Below are positions 1 through 7,572 of a stretch of DNA of 64,000 nt, piece by piece. The stretch's first letter is position 1. Each line of letters opens with the position of its first letter. The notes under the pieces are model-generated. The model made no database searches and was not told the origin of the DNA. It saw nothing but the letters and a program-made list of their open reading frames with translations. This stretch comes from Methanospirillum lacunae (GTDB lineage Archaea; Halobacteriota; Methanomicrobia; Methanomicrobiales; Methanospirillaceae). The DNA is taken from assembly GCF_003173355.1 (NCBI RefSeq), contig NZ_QGMY01000006.1, positions 124,001 through 188,000 on the forward strand, in the 5' to 3' direction. The translations under genes were made by a program, and so were the position numbers.

Positions 1-708
1 GCGACAGATTTGGTCATTACAAACGCCATGTACTTCAATGATTCGTGGCTTTCAGGGTTTGACAAGGGCCAGGAGCAGGAGTTCAGAGTTGAACCGGGAA
101 AAACGGTTCCGATTCAGATGATGGAAAAGACCGGATCTGATCAGAAGTTCATGTACACAGATACCGGAGAACTCCAGGCTCTTGACATTCCATACCAGTC
201 AGGAAACGGTACCCGGTTGTCAATGCTCGTTCTTCTGCCAAAAGAAGATAATATTACACCAGCTGAAAAAGTCCTGAGAACAGGAAACCTCTCTTCAGTG
301 ACCGGGGCATTACGCCCGACTGATGTTATCATATACTTCCCAAAATTCAGGCTTGAGACAGAATACCAACTCCCGGATCTTCTGAAAAAAATGGGGATGA
401 ATACAGCATTTACACCGGATGCAGACTTTTCCGGGATGGATGGAGCACAGGATCTGTTTATCAACGATTTTATTCACAAGGCCTTTGTAGATGTGAACGA
501 ACAGGGAACTGAAGCATCAGCAGCAACGGTTGTCTCCATGAATGAGATGGCAATCCCTGATAGAAATAAAGAGAGTCCGGTAGTGTTTAAGGCAGACCAT
601 CCGTTTATCTTCATGATCAGAGATGACAAATCCGGGGCCATTCTCTTTATGGGAAGGGTAATGAACCCTGCCGGAGCACCTTTGGAGAATCTGACATCAG
701 ATGCGTAA
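1..708 (+). CDS. Serpin-family protease inhibitor, 3' part (5' end outside window)
   Basis: The reading frame is open to the window edge, so this is the C-terminal ~235 residues of a serpin (usual length ~400). Visible landmarks are the TNAMYFN motif at the left edge, the hinge EQGTEASAATV, and the C-terminal signature around DHPFIFMIRD and GAILFMGRVMNP. The small-residue hinge (T at P14, Ala/Ser at P12-P9) is the pattern of inhibitory serpins, which trap serine or cysteine proteases by loop insertion. Counting from the hinge by the antitrypsin register puts Met-Ala at P1-P1', suggesting an elastase- or chymotrypsin-like target; loop length could shift this. Whether it is secreted cannot be judged because the N-terminus is missing. 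Family assignment is firm; the target is inference. Confidence 0.93.
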   Translation, partial: ATDLVITNAMYFNDSWLSGFDKGQEQEFRVEPGKTVPIQMMEKTGSDQKFMYTDTGELQALDIPYQSGNGTRLSMLVLLPKEDNITPAEKVLRTGNLSSVTGALRPTDVIIYFPKFRLETEYQLPDLLKKMGMNTAFTPDADFSGMDGAQDLFINDFIHKAFVDVNEQGTEASAATVVSMNEMAIPDRNKESPVVFKADHPFIFMIRDDKSGAILFMGRVMNPAGAPLENLTSDA

Positions 709-735
709 ACATCAAAAACTGCTTATATCGCAGTC

Positions 736-892
736 TATACACAATGAGAGAGAGGACACCGAATATATTTTCTTCATTAGGGAAGATCATCAGCAGAATC
801 ACTCCCATCGTATAGATCGGGCTGGTTCCGATGTCTCCAAACACGAGGCCCAAGGATTTCAATACACGAGATGAATCCAGGATATAGGCCAT
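736..892 (-). pseudogene. kup: Remnant of a Kup-type potassium uptake gene (N-terminal ~52 codons)
   Basis: Read leftwards from 892, the first ~52 codons match the N-terminus of Kup/HAK potassium transporters, including LGLVFGDIGTSPIY and a following FGVLSLIVY. Similarity stops at about 736. The frame then runs antisense into the serpin 3' end and stops at 647. Kup proteins are ~600 residues, so everything after the first membrane segment is absent. No good SD lies upstream of the ATG at 892. I read it as a decayed gene truncated by a deletion or rearrangement whose breakpoint lies just beyond the serpin stop codon. Confidence 0.7.
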
Positions 893-1030
893 AATAATCG
901 TTTTTTAACAACAGTTAAATTACTTCTGGTTTAATGGTTATTTATGATGAGTAAAAGAGTGTCTCAACCTTCATTTCATATTGTTATTCAGATGCACCTC
1001 TACAAAACATGAGTTAATACCGGAGTGAAA

Positions 1031-2836
1031 ATGTTCTCAATCCCATCATTTGTCGCACCAACTAAACGGATTTTGATCATCGCTATCGTTGTGGGAATAA
1101 TTGCAGGAATTGGCTCACTCCTCTTTTTTGAAGGCTTAAAATGGGGCACTGCATTTTTCATGGGATATCTGCTGCAGTACACATACCCACAGGAAGGCCA
1201 GACGGTAACGGAGATCAGCCAGTGGTCAGGACCTCATTCCCTCACACTTTTAATCCCAATCCTCTGCTTTGGAAGTTTACTCACAGGAATCCTGGTTACT
1301 AGGTTCGCACCCGAGGCTGAAGGCCACGGAACCGATGCTGCTATCAAAGCATTTCATGGTGAGGGAAAAATCCGCAGACGTATTCCCCTGCTAAAAGCAC
1401 TGACAGCAATTCTTACAATTTCTACCGGAGGAAGTGCAGGAAGAGAAGGACCATCTGCTCAGATATCAGCAGGATTTGGATCACTCGTGGCAGAACTCCT
1501 GCACCTTACTCCGGCAGAACGACGAATAGCACTCACTACCGGAATAGGAGCGGGTATCGGAACAATATTCAAGGCCCCTCTCGGAGGAGCCATCCTCGCT
1601 GCAGAGGTTTTGTATACCCGGGATTTTGAGTCTGAAGCCATTGTTCCCGCATTTCTCGCTTCCATTATCGGTTATTCAATATTCGGGCTTTTTGAAGGAT
1701 ACTCACCAATATTCATTCTTACATCGCAATGGTGGACAATCTCACAAATACCCATGTTCATCCTGCTAGGCATCCTGTGTGCAGGATTCGGACATCTGTA
1801 TATCTTCACATTTTATGGAACTCGTGACATATTTTCAAAATATTTTAAACAAAACAACCTTCCGGCCTTTTTAAAACCGGTATCTGGTGCTATCCTACTT
1901 GGAATAATTGTAATAGTTCTTGCAAGACTTTTCCCTGATGGAGAAATGCTCGGCCTTGCAAGTATGGGATCAAGTTACGGATACACCCAGCTCATGTTCT
2001 ACTCCATGGTTCCTTTGAGTGTCCTGATTCTGCTCCCTTTTATGAAGATCATCGCAACATCATTAACACTAGGATCAGGGGGAAGTGGCGGAGTTTTTGC
2101 ACCCGGGCTGACCATCGGGGCCGCTATTGGTGGAGCACTTGGAACAATCCTGCACATTTTTTACCCGACATATGTCCCGATAGAATCAGTTCCGGTGTTT
2201 GTAGTGGTTGGAATGATTTCGCTTTTCGGGGCTGTGGCAAACGCACCTATTGCTGTACTGATGATGGTTGTTGAGATGGTTGGAAGTGTTACAATATTGG
2301 TACCGGCCATGGCTGCAGTCGCAGTCTCAAATCTTCTAACCGGAGAAAATACCATATTCAGACAACAGGTTCAGACAAAGGCACAATCAGGGGCTCACCG
2401 GGGAGAATATGATCGCGAGACCCTGGAAGGAATTCACGTAAAAGATGCCATGTCATTGGCAGATAACGTGATAACGCTATCCCCAGGAGATCAGGCATGT
2501 CTGGCGAAAAAATTCATGGCAGAGACTGAGCACACCGGATATCCGGTTCTTGACCAGAAACGGCTTGTTGGAATAGTCACAAACCACGATATGAGAAAAT
2601 CCCTGATACATGAAGAGTTATCACAAACGATCAGGGATATTATGACCACTCATTTGCATGTTGTCACCCCCGAAAGTACACTGGAGGATGCTCTGGTGTT
2701 AATGGTTACTCATTCAATCAACCATCTCCCGGTAGTAGACAGAGAGTCATCAGACCATCTTGTAGGTTTTCTTACCCGGACCGATATCCTCAAAGCATAT
2801 TCACGAAACAGTCACGGATGCAGGCATATTTTTTAA
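1031..2836 (+). CDS. ClC-family chloride channel/antiporter with C-terminal CBS pair
   Basis: A polytopic membrane protein of 601 residues. It carries the ClC motifs GREGPSAQ (gating glutamate present), FKAPLGGAILAAEV and GSGGSGGVFAPG, followed by two CBS domains (about residues 465-590) that usually bind adenine nucleotides and gate transport. The classic GSGIP anion motif is replaced by a GHGTDAA stretch, as in some archaeal ClC proteins. At the position of the internal proton glutamate of E. coli ClC (E203) there is Val, while the preceding Glu is kept. A GTG at 1025 is an alternative start, but the GGAG at 1022-1025 overlaps it and sits 5 nt before the ATG at 1031, so I choose 1031. Likely role: chloride/proton exchange or anion conduction in the cytoplasmic membrane. 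A T-run follows the stop codon. Confidence 0.93.
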   Translation: MFSIPSFVAPTKRILIIAIVVGIIAGIGSLLFFEGLKWGTAFFMGYLLQYTYPQEGQTVTEISQWSGPHSLTLLIPILCFGSLLTGILVTRFAPEAEGHGTDAAIKAFHGEGKIRRRIPLLKALTAILTISTGGSAGREGPSAQISAGFGSLVAELLHLTPAERRIALTTGIGAGIGTIFKAPLGGAILAAEVLYTRDFESEAIVPAFLASIIGYSIFGLFEGYSPIFILTSQWWTISQIPMFILLGILCAGFGHLYIFTFYGTRDIFSKYFKQNNLPAFLKPVSGAILLGIIVIVLARLFPDGEMLGLASMGSSYGYTQLMFYSMVPLSVLILLPFMKIIATSLTLGSGGSGGVFAPGLTIGAAIGGALGTILHIFYPTYVPIESVPVFVVVGMISLFGAVANAPIAVLMMVVEMVGSVTILVPAMAAVAVSNLLTGENTIFRQQVQTKAQSGAHRGEYDRETLEGIHVKDAMSLADNVITLSPGDQACLAKKFMAETEHTGYPVLDQKRLVGIVTNHDMRKSLIHEELSQTIRDIMTTHLHVVTPESTLEDALVLMVTHSINHLPVVDRESSDHLVGFLTRTDILKAYSRNSHGCRHIF

Positions 2837-2966
2837 CTAAATCTCATCATCATCTTTTTTCATAGTATACAAAAAGAAGCCCAAGAATAAATTTCTAGGA
2901 TCCGATTACTCATTACTAATTATCAAAGAGCAAAATATATTTATATGAATGAAGTAAAATCCTTGT

Positions 2967-2988
2967 TGTCACATTGAGACGTGTGACA
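2967..2988. promoter_or_regulatory. Inverted repeat TGTCACA-N8-TGTGACA with upstream TATA-like tract
   Basis: Perfect 7-bp arms separated by 8 bp lie about 115 nt before the DUF6544-like gene. An AT-rich ATATATTTATAT tract (about 2935-2946) precedes it. It could be an operator or a hairpin in a long leader; no regulator is assigned. Confidence 0.3.
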
Positions 2989-3102
2989 CATCCAATATTG
3001 TTTCATCAGTTATAACCAGACTGAAATTGAACATGTTGATACTCTGATTAACCCCCCAAGACCATTTTTTTCATACATGAAGAGAACCCATATCCATCAG
3101 AG

Positions 3103-3981
3103 ATGGAAGACAGAAGAATGATAAACGATATTCTTCTTGACATAATCCTTCTTTGGACTATCCTCGCAGGAGGGTTAATTGTGTACGTTCTTATCAGAAC
3201 TTTTCAAATTCCACGTGAATTTCTGACATTATTCAATGAATTAGAAGAACTATATAATCCAAAGCAAAATACCCATTCCCAGATTCTTCTTCCTTTATCT
3301 GTTCATCATTATTTTAAAGAAGCACACATCAGTCAGGGAAAAAGACCTGCCTACGTTCAAGTCAGATATACCGGGTTTCACCGTCTCTCCCCACATTCTG
3401 ATCTACTCCCCATCCATGGAAATATCTACTACTGCCTCTCCATGCCCGGCTTTTTTTCGAAATCAAGAACCAAAATGCACCGGTTTATATGGACTGATAT
3501 CATCCACAGATATTCAGTCAATGATGGTTATCTACTAGGAAAACTATTCTCCATTTTACCTTTTTTATCAGCACGGGGAATTAGGCTCAGCAAATCATGT
3601 TTAATTACTTATTTCAGCGAGGCTGTCTGGTTTCCCTGGGTTTTTAGTTCTTTCAAAAATATTTCATGGGAACCGATTGATGATAAAACAGCCAGACTTC
3701 GTGTATCATATCATCCATTAATTATCACACTCGATGTCCGGTTCAATTCAAAAGGACTGATTCAATCTATTTTATATCCAAGTCAGCCACAAAATAACGG
3801 ACATAGTACTAACACCTGTACAAAAGTTGTTTCATACGAGGAATATAAGATGATTGGTGGGTTTTTTATTCCGCAGAAGATCACAGTGAAACAAAAAAGT
3901 GCCCAACAAGAACAGGTTGAAAAAATTTTGAAGATAGATACGATCATATATCACCCGTACCCTCCATCCTCTTTATTTTAG
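3103..3981 (+). CDS. DUF6544/DUF6920-like protein with N-terminal membrane anchor
   Basis: A 292-residue protein with one hydrophobic segment (about residues 8-30) followed by a soluble domain. The stretch with YFSEAVWFPWVF, then ISWEPIDDKTARL, then a GGFFIPQKITV near the C-terminus follows the pattern I associate with DUF6544/DUF6920 proteins (..E.vWfP..., ..W..id...a.., ..G...P). Function of that family is unknown; many members are membrane-anchored. The start is uncertain: ATG 3103 has no clear SD, and ATG 3118 is preceded by a purine-rich GAAGACAGAAG. It is a single gene with its own promoter region, and the HTH-PAS gene converges on it. Confidence 0.6.
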   Translation: MEDRRMINDILLDIILLWTILAGGLIVYVLIRTFQIPREFLTLFNELEELYNPKQNTHSQILLPLSVHHYFKEAHISQGKRPAYVQVRYTGFHRLSPHSDLLPIHGNIYYCLSMPGFFSKSRTKMHRFIWTDIIHRYSVNDGYLLGKLFSILPFLSARGIRLSKSCLITYFSEAVWFPWVFSSFKNISWEPIDDKTARLRVSYHPLIITLDVRFNSKGLIQSILYPSQPQNNGHSTNTCTKVVSYEEYKMIGGFFIPQKITVKQKSAQQEQVEKILKIDTIIYHPYPPSSLF

Positions 3982-4034
3982 CCAATACCATCCAGCGACA
4001 TGTATAAAAAAGGGGGAGCCTTTCAGTATTTCTG

Positions 4035-6023
4035 TTACAGTATGTTGCCATATATGGCTATCAGTAAAATCATGATAAATGGTATTTGCAAAATACAATT
4101 ATTCGTTATTTGAGGGATAATCCGTGAAACCTGCCTTCCAATTTCCTGAAGTGTTATCTCATCATCCCAAAGAGTTGTCTCTTTCCCTTTCAGCCTGGTA
4201 ATATCCCTGAAGTCAAGAAGAATCTGCATCTCACCTGATACCTCCCTGAAAATTGGAATAAGATAACAATCAAGCCAGATTTCCCGGGAGTCATACGAGA
4301 AAAAGATCTCTACGCGATTGCCTAGACGTGTTTTATTGACCGAATCCAAGGTCACTAACCAGAAGTCCTTATCCCCTGGAAGAGGATTGTCATCGATATG
4401 AGTTCCTTTAAGATCTTTCCCATCGCAACTGAAAAAGTTCTCATAGGCTTTATTGACAAAAACATACTGTCTTTCAGCATTGAGAACCACAATCAGGTCT
4501 TTAGAAGCGTTTAGGATATTTCTGACAAACTCTTCACTTTTTATTAATGAATTTTCAAGATTACGAATGGTAGTGATGTCACGCATCGACTGAATAGCCC
4601 CGATCCTGGTCCCTTTGACATCCATTAAGGGCGATGCCTTTACCCAGAAAATGACCTCTTTCCCATCTTTTCCAATCCCTTTTGTCTCTGCGGTCAGAAC
4701 GCCATCTTCCTGAGTCATATTCTGGAAAAAACTTTTTATCTCCACATTATCAGGATCAAAAACAAAATCGGCAAGAATTGGACGGCTATATCCGAATATT
4801 GAAGGTGTAAAGATGGTCCTCTCTTTTCCAATCACATGTTCTGACCTGACTCCGGTCATCTCTTCCATCGCCTTATTCCACAGGATGACCCGACGATCTA
4901 CATCAATAACAAAGGTGGGATCAGGCAGATGATTGATAATTTCTGACAGATTGTGTTCTGATTCCTTTATTTTTCCCTCTGACAGGACCCGTTCGGTAAT
5001 ATCAGTGCCAATGCAAAGAATTTCTGGGGATGATCTCTCATGGAGCAGAATTTTTTTGAACGTCCATGATATCCAGATGGTCTTGTTTTGAGTTACATAC
5101 TCAATATCTTTCTTCAGGATCAAATCTGGAGTTTTCAGGAGTTCATTAATCAGGGAATCAGCAAACTCCTTCATATCAGGAGTATCAGGTATGCATACGC
5201 CTTTCAGGAAGTATTTCTCATGTAAAGAGGAAATTTCCAGGATTTCAGCAGCAAGTGTATTATAAAAGATTAATTCGCCTTTAGATGAGAATTTGAGGAT
5301 AAGATCGGTGGAATGCTCCACCAGCTGCTCGTACTGATGCCTGCTGAATTCAAGTTCTTCCCTGACTTTTTTATACCTGGCATTCTCTTCTCCAAGTTTT
5401 TTATTGGTATTTTCCATTTCAACAGTCCGATCCCTGACAAGATCCTCCATATGTGCCAGGGTATTTTTGAGCTGAGTGATATCCTCAAGAATGATAATAA
5501 TTCCTTTTGTACCTTGTTCAAAAAGAGTGGGCATGAGCCGGATATAAAATTGAGTGGTGATACCTTCACGGGTTACATCCTCTTCGACAAACATGGGACC
5601 TCCCCCCATTACCTGATTAAGGATCTCTAATCTTTCCTCACTTACGTACATTCCTAGAGGACTGTATCGAATATCCTTTCCAATAAGATCATCTTCTGAT
5701 AACTGGAAGAATTCAAGAAATGATTCATTGACCTGCTTGATAACAAATGTATCATCAAGCATCAGGATAGGATGAGGGAGCAGAGAGAGAATATTATTGA
5801 TAGGAATACGTTCAGCCAGAGTGTATACTTTTGCCGGCCCATAGGGTCGGGATTCAATCTGGCCGGTCTGCTCCATTGCATTCAGGTATTTTGCAGTAGT
5901 TGTTCTGCTAATGGAGAGATGGGTAGAGATCTCTTCAATACTTAATCCTTTGGAGTTTCTTCGAAGCAGATCCCGAATATCGTTCTGAAGTCCCTCTACA
6001 GAGGTCCGTGCCATTCTACTCAC
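4035..6023 (-). CDS. HTH-multiPAS sensor/regulator with C-terminal hydrophobic tail
   Basis: 662 residues. A winged-helix/HTH domain (about 8-68, with IEEISTHLSISRTTTAKYL) is followed by PAS 1 (75-185), a coiled coil (185-228) and three further PAS domains (about 229-345, 355-485, 495-615). There is no histidine kinase, GGDEF or receiver domain. The last ~20 residues (NCILQIPFIMILLIAIYGN) are hydrophobic and could act as a tail anchor, placing a DNA-binding PAS protein at the membrane. I infer a one-component ligand- or redox-responsive transcription regulator. An AT-rich inverted repeat lies upstream at 6065-6089. Domain calls are firm; membrane tethering is inference. Confidence 0.85.
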   Translation of the reverse strand: MSRMARTSVEGLQNDIRDLLRRNSKGLSIEEISTHLSISRTTTAKYLNAMEQTGQIESRPYGPAKVYTLAERIPINNILSLLPHPILMLDDTFVIKQVNESFLEFFQLSEDDLIGKDIRYSPLGMYVSEERLEILNQVMGGGPMFVEEDVTREGITTQFYIRLMPTLFEQGTKGIIIILEDITQLKNTLAHMEDLVRDRTVEMENTNKKLGEENARYKKVREELEFSRHQYEQLVEHSTDLILKFSSKGELIFYNTLAAEILEISSLHEKYFLKGVCIPDTPDMKEFADSLINELLKTPDLILKKDIEYVTQNKTIWISWTFKKILLHERSSPEILCIGTDITERVLSEGKIKESEHNLSEIINHLPDPTFVIDVDRRVILWNKAMEEMTGVRSEHVIGKERTIFTPSIFGYSRPILADFVFDPDNVEIKSFFQNMTQEDGVLTAETKGIGKDGKEVIFWVKASPLMDVKGTRIGAIQSMRDITTIRNLENSLIKSEEFVRNILNASKDLIVVLNAERQYVFVNKAYENFFSCDGKDLKGTHIDDNPLPGDKDFWLVTLDSVNKTRLGNRVEIFFSYDSREIWLDCYLIPIFREVSGEMQILLDFRDITRLKGKETTLWDDEITLQEIGRQVSRIIPQITNNCILQIPFIMILLIAIYGNIL

Positions 6024-6064
6024 TGATTCAGCGTATTATGAGATAAACCATCTGAAGATCAGAG

Positions 6065-6089
6065 GGTCAATTAATAATTATTAATGACC
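6065..6089. promoter_or_regulatory. Imperfect AT-rich palindrome between HTH-PAS and KamA-family genes
   Basis: Arms GGTCA and TGACC enclose a TTAATAATTATTAA palindrome with one extra A. The site lies 42-66 bp upstream of the HTH-PAS start and in the divergent intergenic region. Its core could serve as a TATA region or as an operator for the HTH-PAS protein. Confidence 0.4.
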
Positions 6090-6240
6090 ACCATACTTAA
6101 GAAACTTATTATATTATTGCTCCCAATTATCTGTTTGTCTCATTATCACCAGAATAATGTGACACAAAGCTGCAATACGAGGACCTCGCCATTCTCCAAA
6201 CCCATGAGGTCTATCCTCCTTATATTTTTTGGAGTTACCT

Positions 6241-7365
6241 ATGTCAACCAAATACTATAATTCAGTCCATGAGACATCGTTGAGCGATGTTCTTGATCCC
6301 GATCAGGTATTAAAAATGGAAGATGTTGAACGGGTGTATCCCTTCAGATCAAACGAGTATTATCTGTCCTTGATCAATCATAATAATCCTAATGATCCAA
6401 TCAAAAGGATAATCCTCCCTGATCCATGTGAACTTGCTAATCCGGGATCACTTGATCCATCAGGTGAGGAAGAATATTCCCCTCTTCCCGGAGTTCAACA
6501 TAAATATCCCCAGACAGCTATGCTACTCGTAAGCAATACATGTGGAGGGATATGCAGATTCTGTTTCAGGAAGCGTCTATTTACCGGTGAAAATCCTCCT
6601 CCCATCTGTGACACAAAAAAGGCTGTTGATTATCTGCAGACACAAAAGGATCTGACTGATGTCCTTCTTTCAGGAGGAGATCCCCTGATGCTTGGTGCAT
6701 CTAAACTTGACCAGATACTCAGTATGATACGGGAACTACCCACTAAACCGATCATCAGGATCGGCACCAAAATTCCTGCATATGATCCCCACCGGTTAAC
6801 TGATGACTCTGATCTCCGTGATGTTCTTGCCAAACATACAAGTCCGGAAGAAAAGATATATCTCATCAGTCATTTTAATCACCCACAGGAGATTACGAGC
6901 AGTTCTAAAGCCGCCATCTCTGCCCTGAAAAATACTGGTGCAGAACTCACCAACCAGACACCAATTCTTCAGGGAATTAATAACGAACCGGATATTATGG
7001 CTTCACTTTTTAATATTCTATCAAAATTGGGTGTACCGCCATACTATGTCTTTCAATGCAGGCCAACATCAGGAAACCGGCATCTTACAGTTCCAATTGA
7101 GCAGGCGATGCATGTCATTCATGAAGCACAATCTTGTTGTTCAGGTCTTACGAAGCGGGCACGATATATTATGTCTCATAAATCCGGAAAGATTGAGATC
7201 GTGGGTAAAACAAGCAAGCACATTTTCATGAAATATCATCAGGCTGCATCTCTTTCAGACCTAAACAGCATGCTTGTTTTCAAGCCAAATTCACGAGCAC
7301 GATGGCTTGAAGATTATCAACACCGGCTGACTGATATGGTTCCAAAGATGACATGGTTGTTCTGA
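6241..7365 (+). CDS. KamA-family radical SAM aminomutase-like enzyme
   Basis: A 374-residue radical SAM protein related to lysine 2,3-aminomutase (LAM). The cluster motif is CGGICRFC (CxxxCxxC), followed by DVLLSGGDPLML. The C-terminal half (PYYVFQCRPTSGNRH, SGLTKRARYIMSHKSGK) aligns with the PLP and substrate region. In Clostridium LAM, Asp293 (CDLSEG) and Asp330 bind the lysine side chain. Here the first is Arg (CRPTSG) and the second appears to be absent, while a Lys in HKSGK may be the PLP lysine. It is therefore probably not a lysine 2,3-aminomutase for beta-lysine osmolyte synthesis, and no beta-lysine acetyltransferase gene is adjacent. ATG 6241 is chosen because GGAG at 6231-6234 precedes it by 6 nt; an upstream TTG at 6229 overlaps that SD. 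Confidence 0.85.
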   Translation: MSTKYYNSVHETSLSDVLDPDQVLKMEDVERVYPFRSNEYYLSLINHNNPNDPIKRIILPDPCELANPGSLDPSGEEEYSPLPGVQHKYPQTAMLLVSNTCGGICRFCFRKRLFTGENPPPICDTKKAVDYLQTQKDLTDVLLSGGDPLMLGASKLDQILSMIRELPTKPIIRIGTKIPAYDPHRLTDDSDLRDVLAKHTSPEEKIYLISHFNHPQEITSSSKAAISALKNTGAELTNQTPILQGINNEPDIMASLFNILSKLGVPPYYVFQCRPTSGNRHLTVPIEQAMHVIHEAQSCCSGLTKRARYIMSHKSGKIEIVGKTSKHIFMKYHQAASLSDLNSMLVFKPNSRARWLEDYQHRLTDMVPKMTWLF

Positions 7366-7572
7366 ATCAGTGCATTTCAAAAATTTCAGATTTCATCCTT
7401 TTTTAGAACACATATACAAAAGCATATACAAGTGATGAGGAATCTTGCAGATTTCCCCTAAGGCATACTACCTTTTTTGGTCATATCAAATGTTCTATAT
7501 CTCCATTAGTAACATTATTATATAGAATCCAGGAAGAGTAATTCCGCTTACCCAAAAAATTCGGAGAAATAT

